DNA of 64,000 nt from Caprimulgus europaeus (taxonomy: Eukaryota > Chordata > Aves > Caprimulgiformes > Caprimulgidae), in assembly GCA_907165065.1 (NCBI GenBank), contig OU015524.1:41607295-41671294 (forward strand), written 5' to 3'. The notes beneath the pieces are model-generated. The model had not been told where the DNA came from. It searched no databases and was given only the letters and a program-made list of their open reading frames with translations. Shown in pieces: positions 63,701-64,000 of this stretch (the stretch's first letter is position 1; each line of letters opens with the position of its first letter). Both the position numbers and the translations under genes were made by a program.

Positions 63701-64000
63701 TTCCCCCTATTTATTGCAAAGTATTGAAATACAATGTGTAAGTTTGCTAACATATATCATTATCTTTTGTTTATTGAATTTTTGCTGTAAAATATTATGA
63801 AGAGCCATTTTTGAACTTTTCAGAAAAAAATATAATGGAGTTTAATGGGAGAATTTAAATTCTGTTTTGAATTCTGGTAACTTTAATGATTTATTTTCTA
63901 AATGTAACAATAGTAATTGAAAAATAAGGGACTTGTACATTATCCCTTTTATCTGCAGTACATGCCACTTGGAAATGTATGCATACTACATTAAATTTAT
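60741..64000. other. Unique DNA, no gene seen
   Basis: No recognisable gene, RNA gene or mobile element. The frame at 61304-61711 (135 codons) ends in a poly-lysine encoded by an A run and is hydrophobic and low-complexity in part, as expected of chance. The frame at 60889-61080 is in a GC-richer patch but has no recognisable domain. Confidence 0.55.

Overview
The window looks like bird nuclear DNA. It is AT-rich (typically about 35-40% GC) and CpG-poor, and it carries several CR1 non-LTR retrotransposon copies. Their 3' ends show the octamer-type tail (ATTCTATG and variants) typical of avian CR1. Two LTR copies resemble a widespread avian ERVL-like LTR. Nothing looks bacterial or organellar: there are no operons, rRNA, tRNA or CRISPR array. 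I recognise no complete host gene. The sequence is intergenic DNA or the inside of a very large intron.

Layout. 1-679: 5'-truncated CR1 on the minus strand, cut by the window edge. 2336-3068: CR1 on the plus strand with the reverse transcriptase core deleted. 3069-16116: unique AT-rich DNA with a long (TA)n tract, smaller microsatellites and a CpG cluster at 7.2-7.3 kb. 16117-16704: solo LTR, minus strand. 18181-18780: a GC-rich (58% by hand count), CpG-poor, G-run-rich island. 24521-25072: CR1, minus strand. 25073-38659: mostly unique, with a 480-bp purine-skewed stretch (29.9-30.4 kb), a T35 run, a G18 run and a perfect 13-bp hairpin between direct repeats (35.05 kb). 38660-42729: three CR1 copies close together, including the longest in the window (2.3 kb, broken ORF2). 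46183-46306: a short CR1 tail. 46307-60539: unique DNA with a nearly pure G/T tract (49.4 kb), a weak chemokine-like ORF (54.9-55.1 kb) and one possible minus-strand coding exon (57765-57891). 60540-60740: diverged LTR 3' part, plus strand. From there to 64000: nothing recognised.

The only gene-like coding capacity I can name is CR1 ORF2 (endonuclease end plus reverse transcriptase), and every copy is broken. No genes here work together as a pathway. I found no convincing new biological system. The items best worth checking are the candidate exon, the hairpin between direct repeats, the GC-rich island and the purine-skewed block. Homology searches and cross-species alignment would decide these; none could be run.
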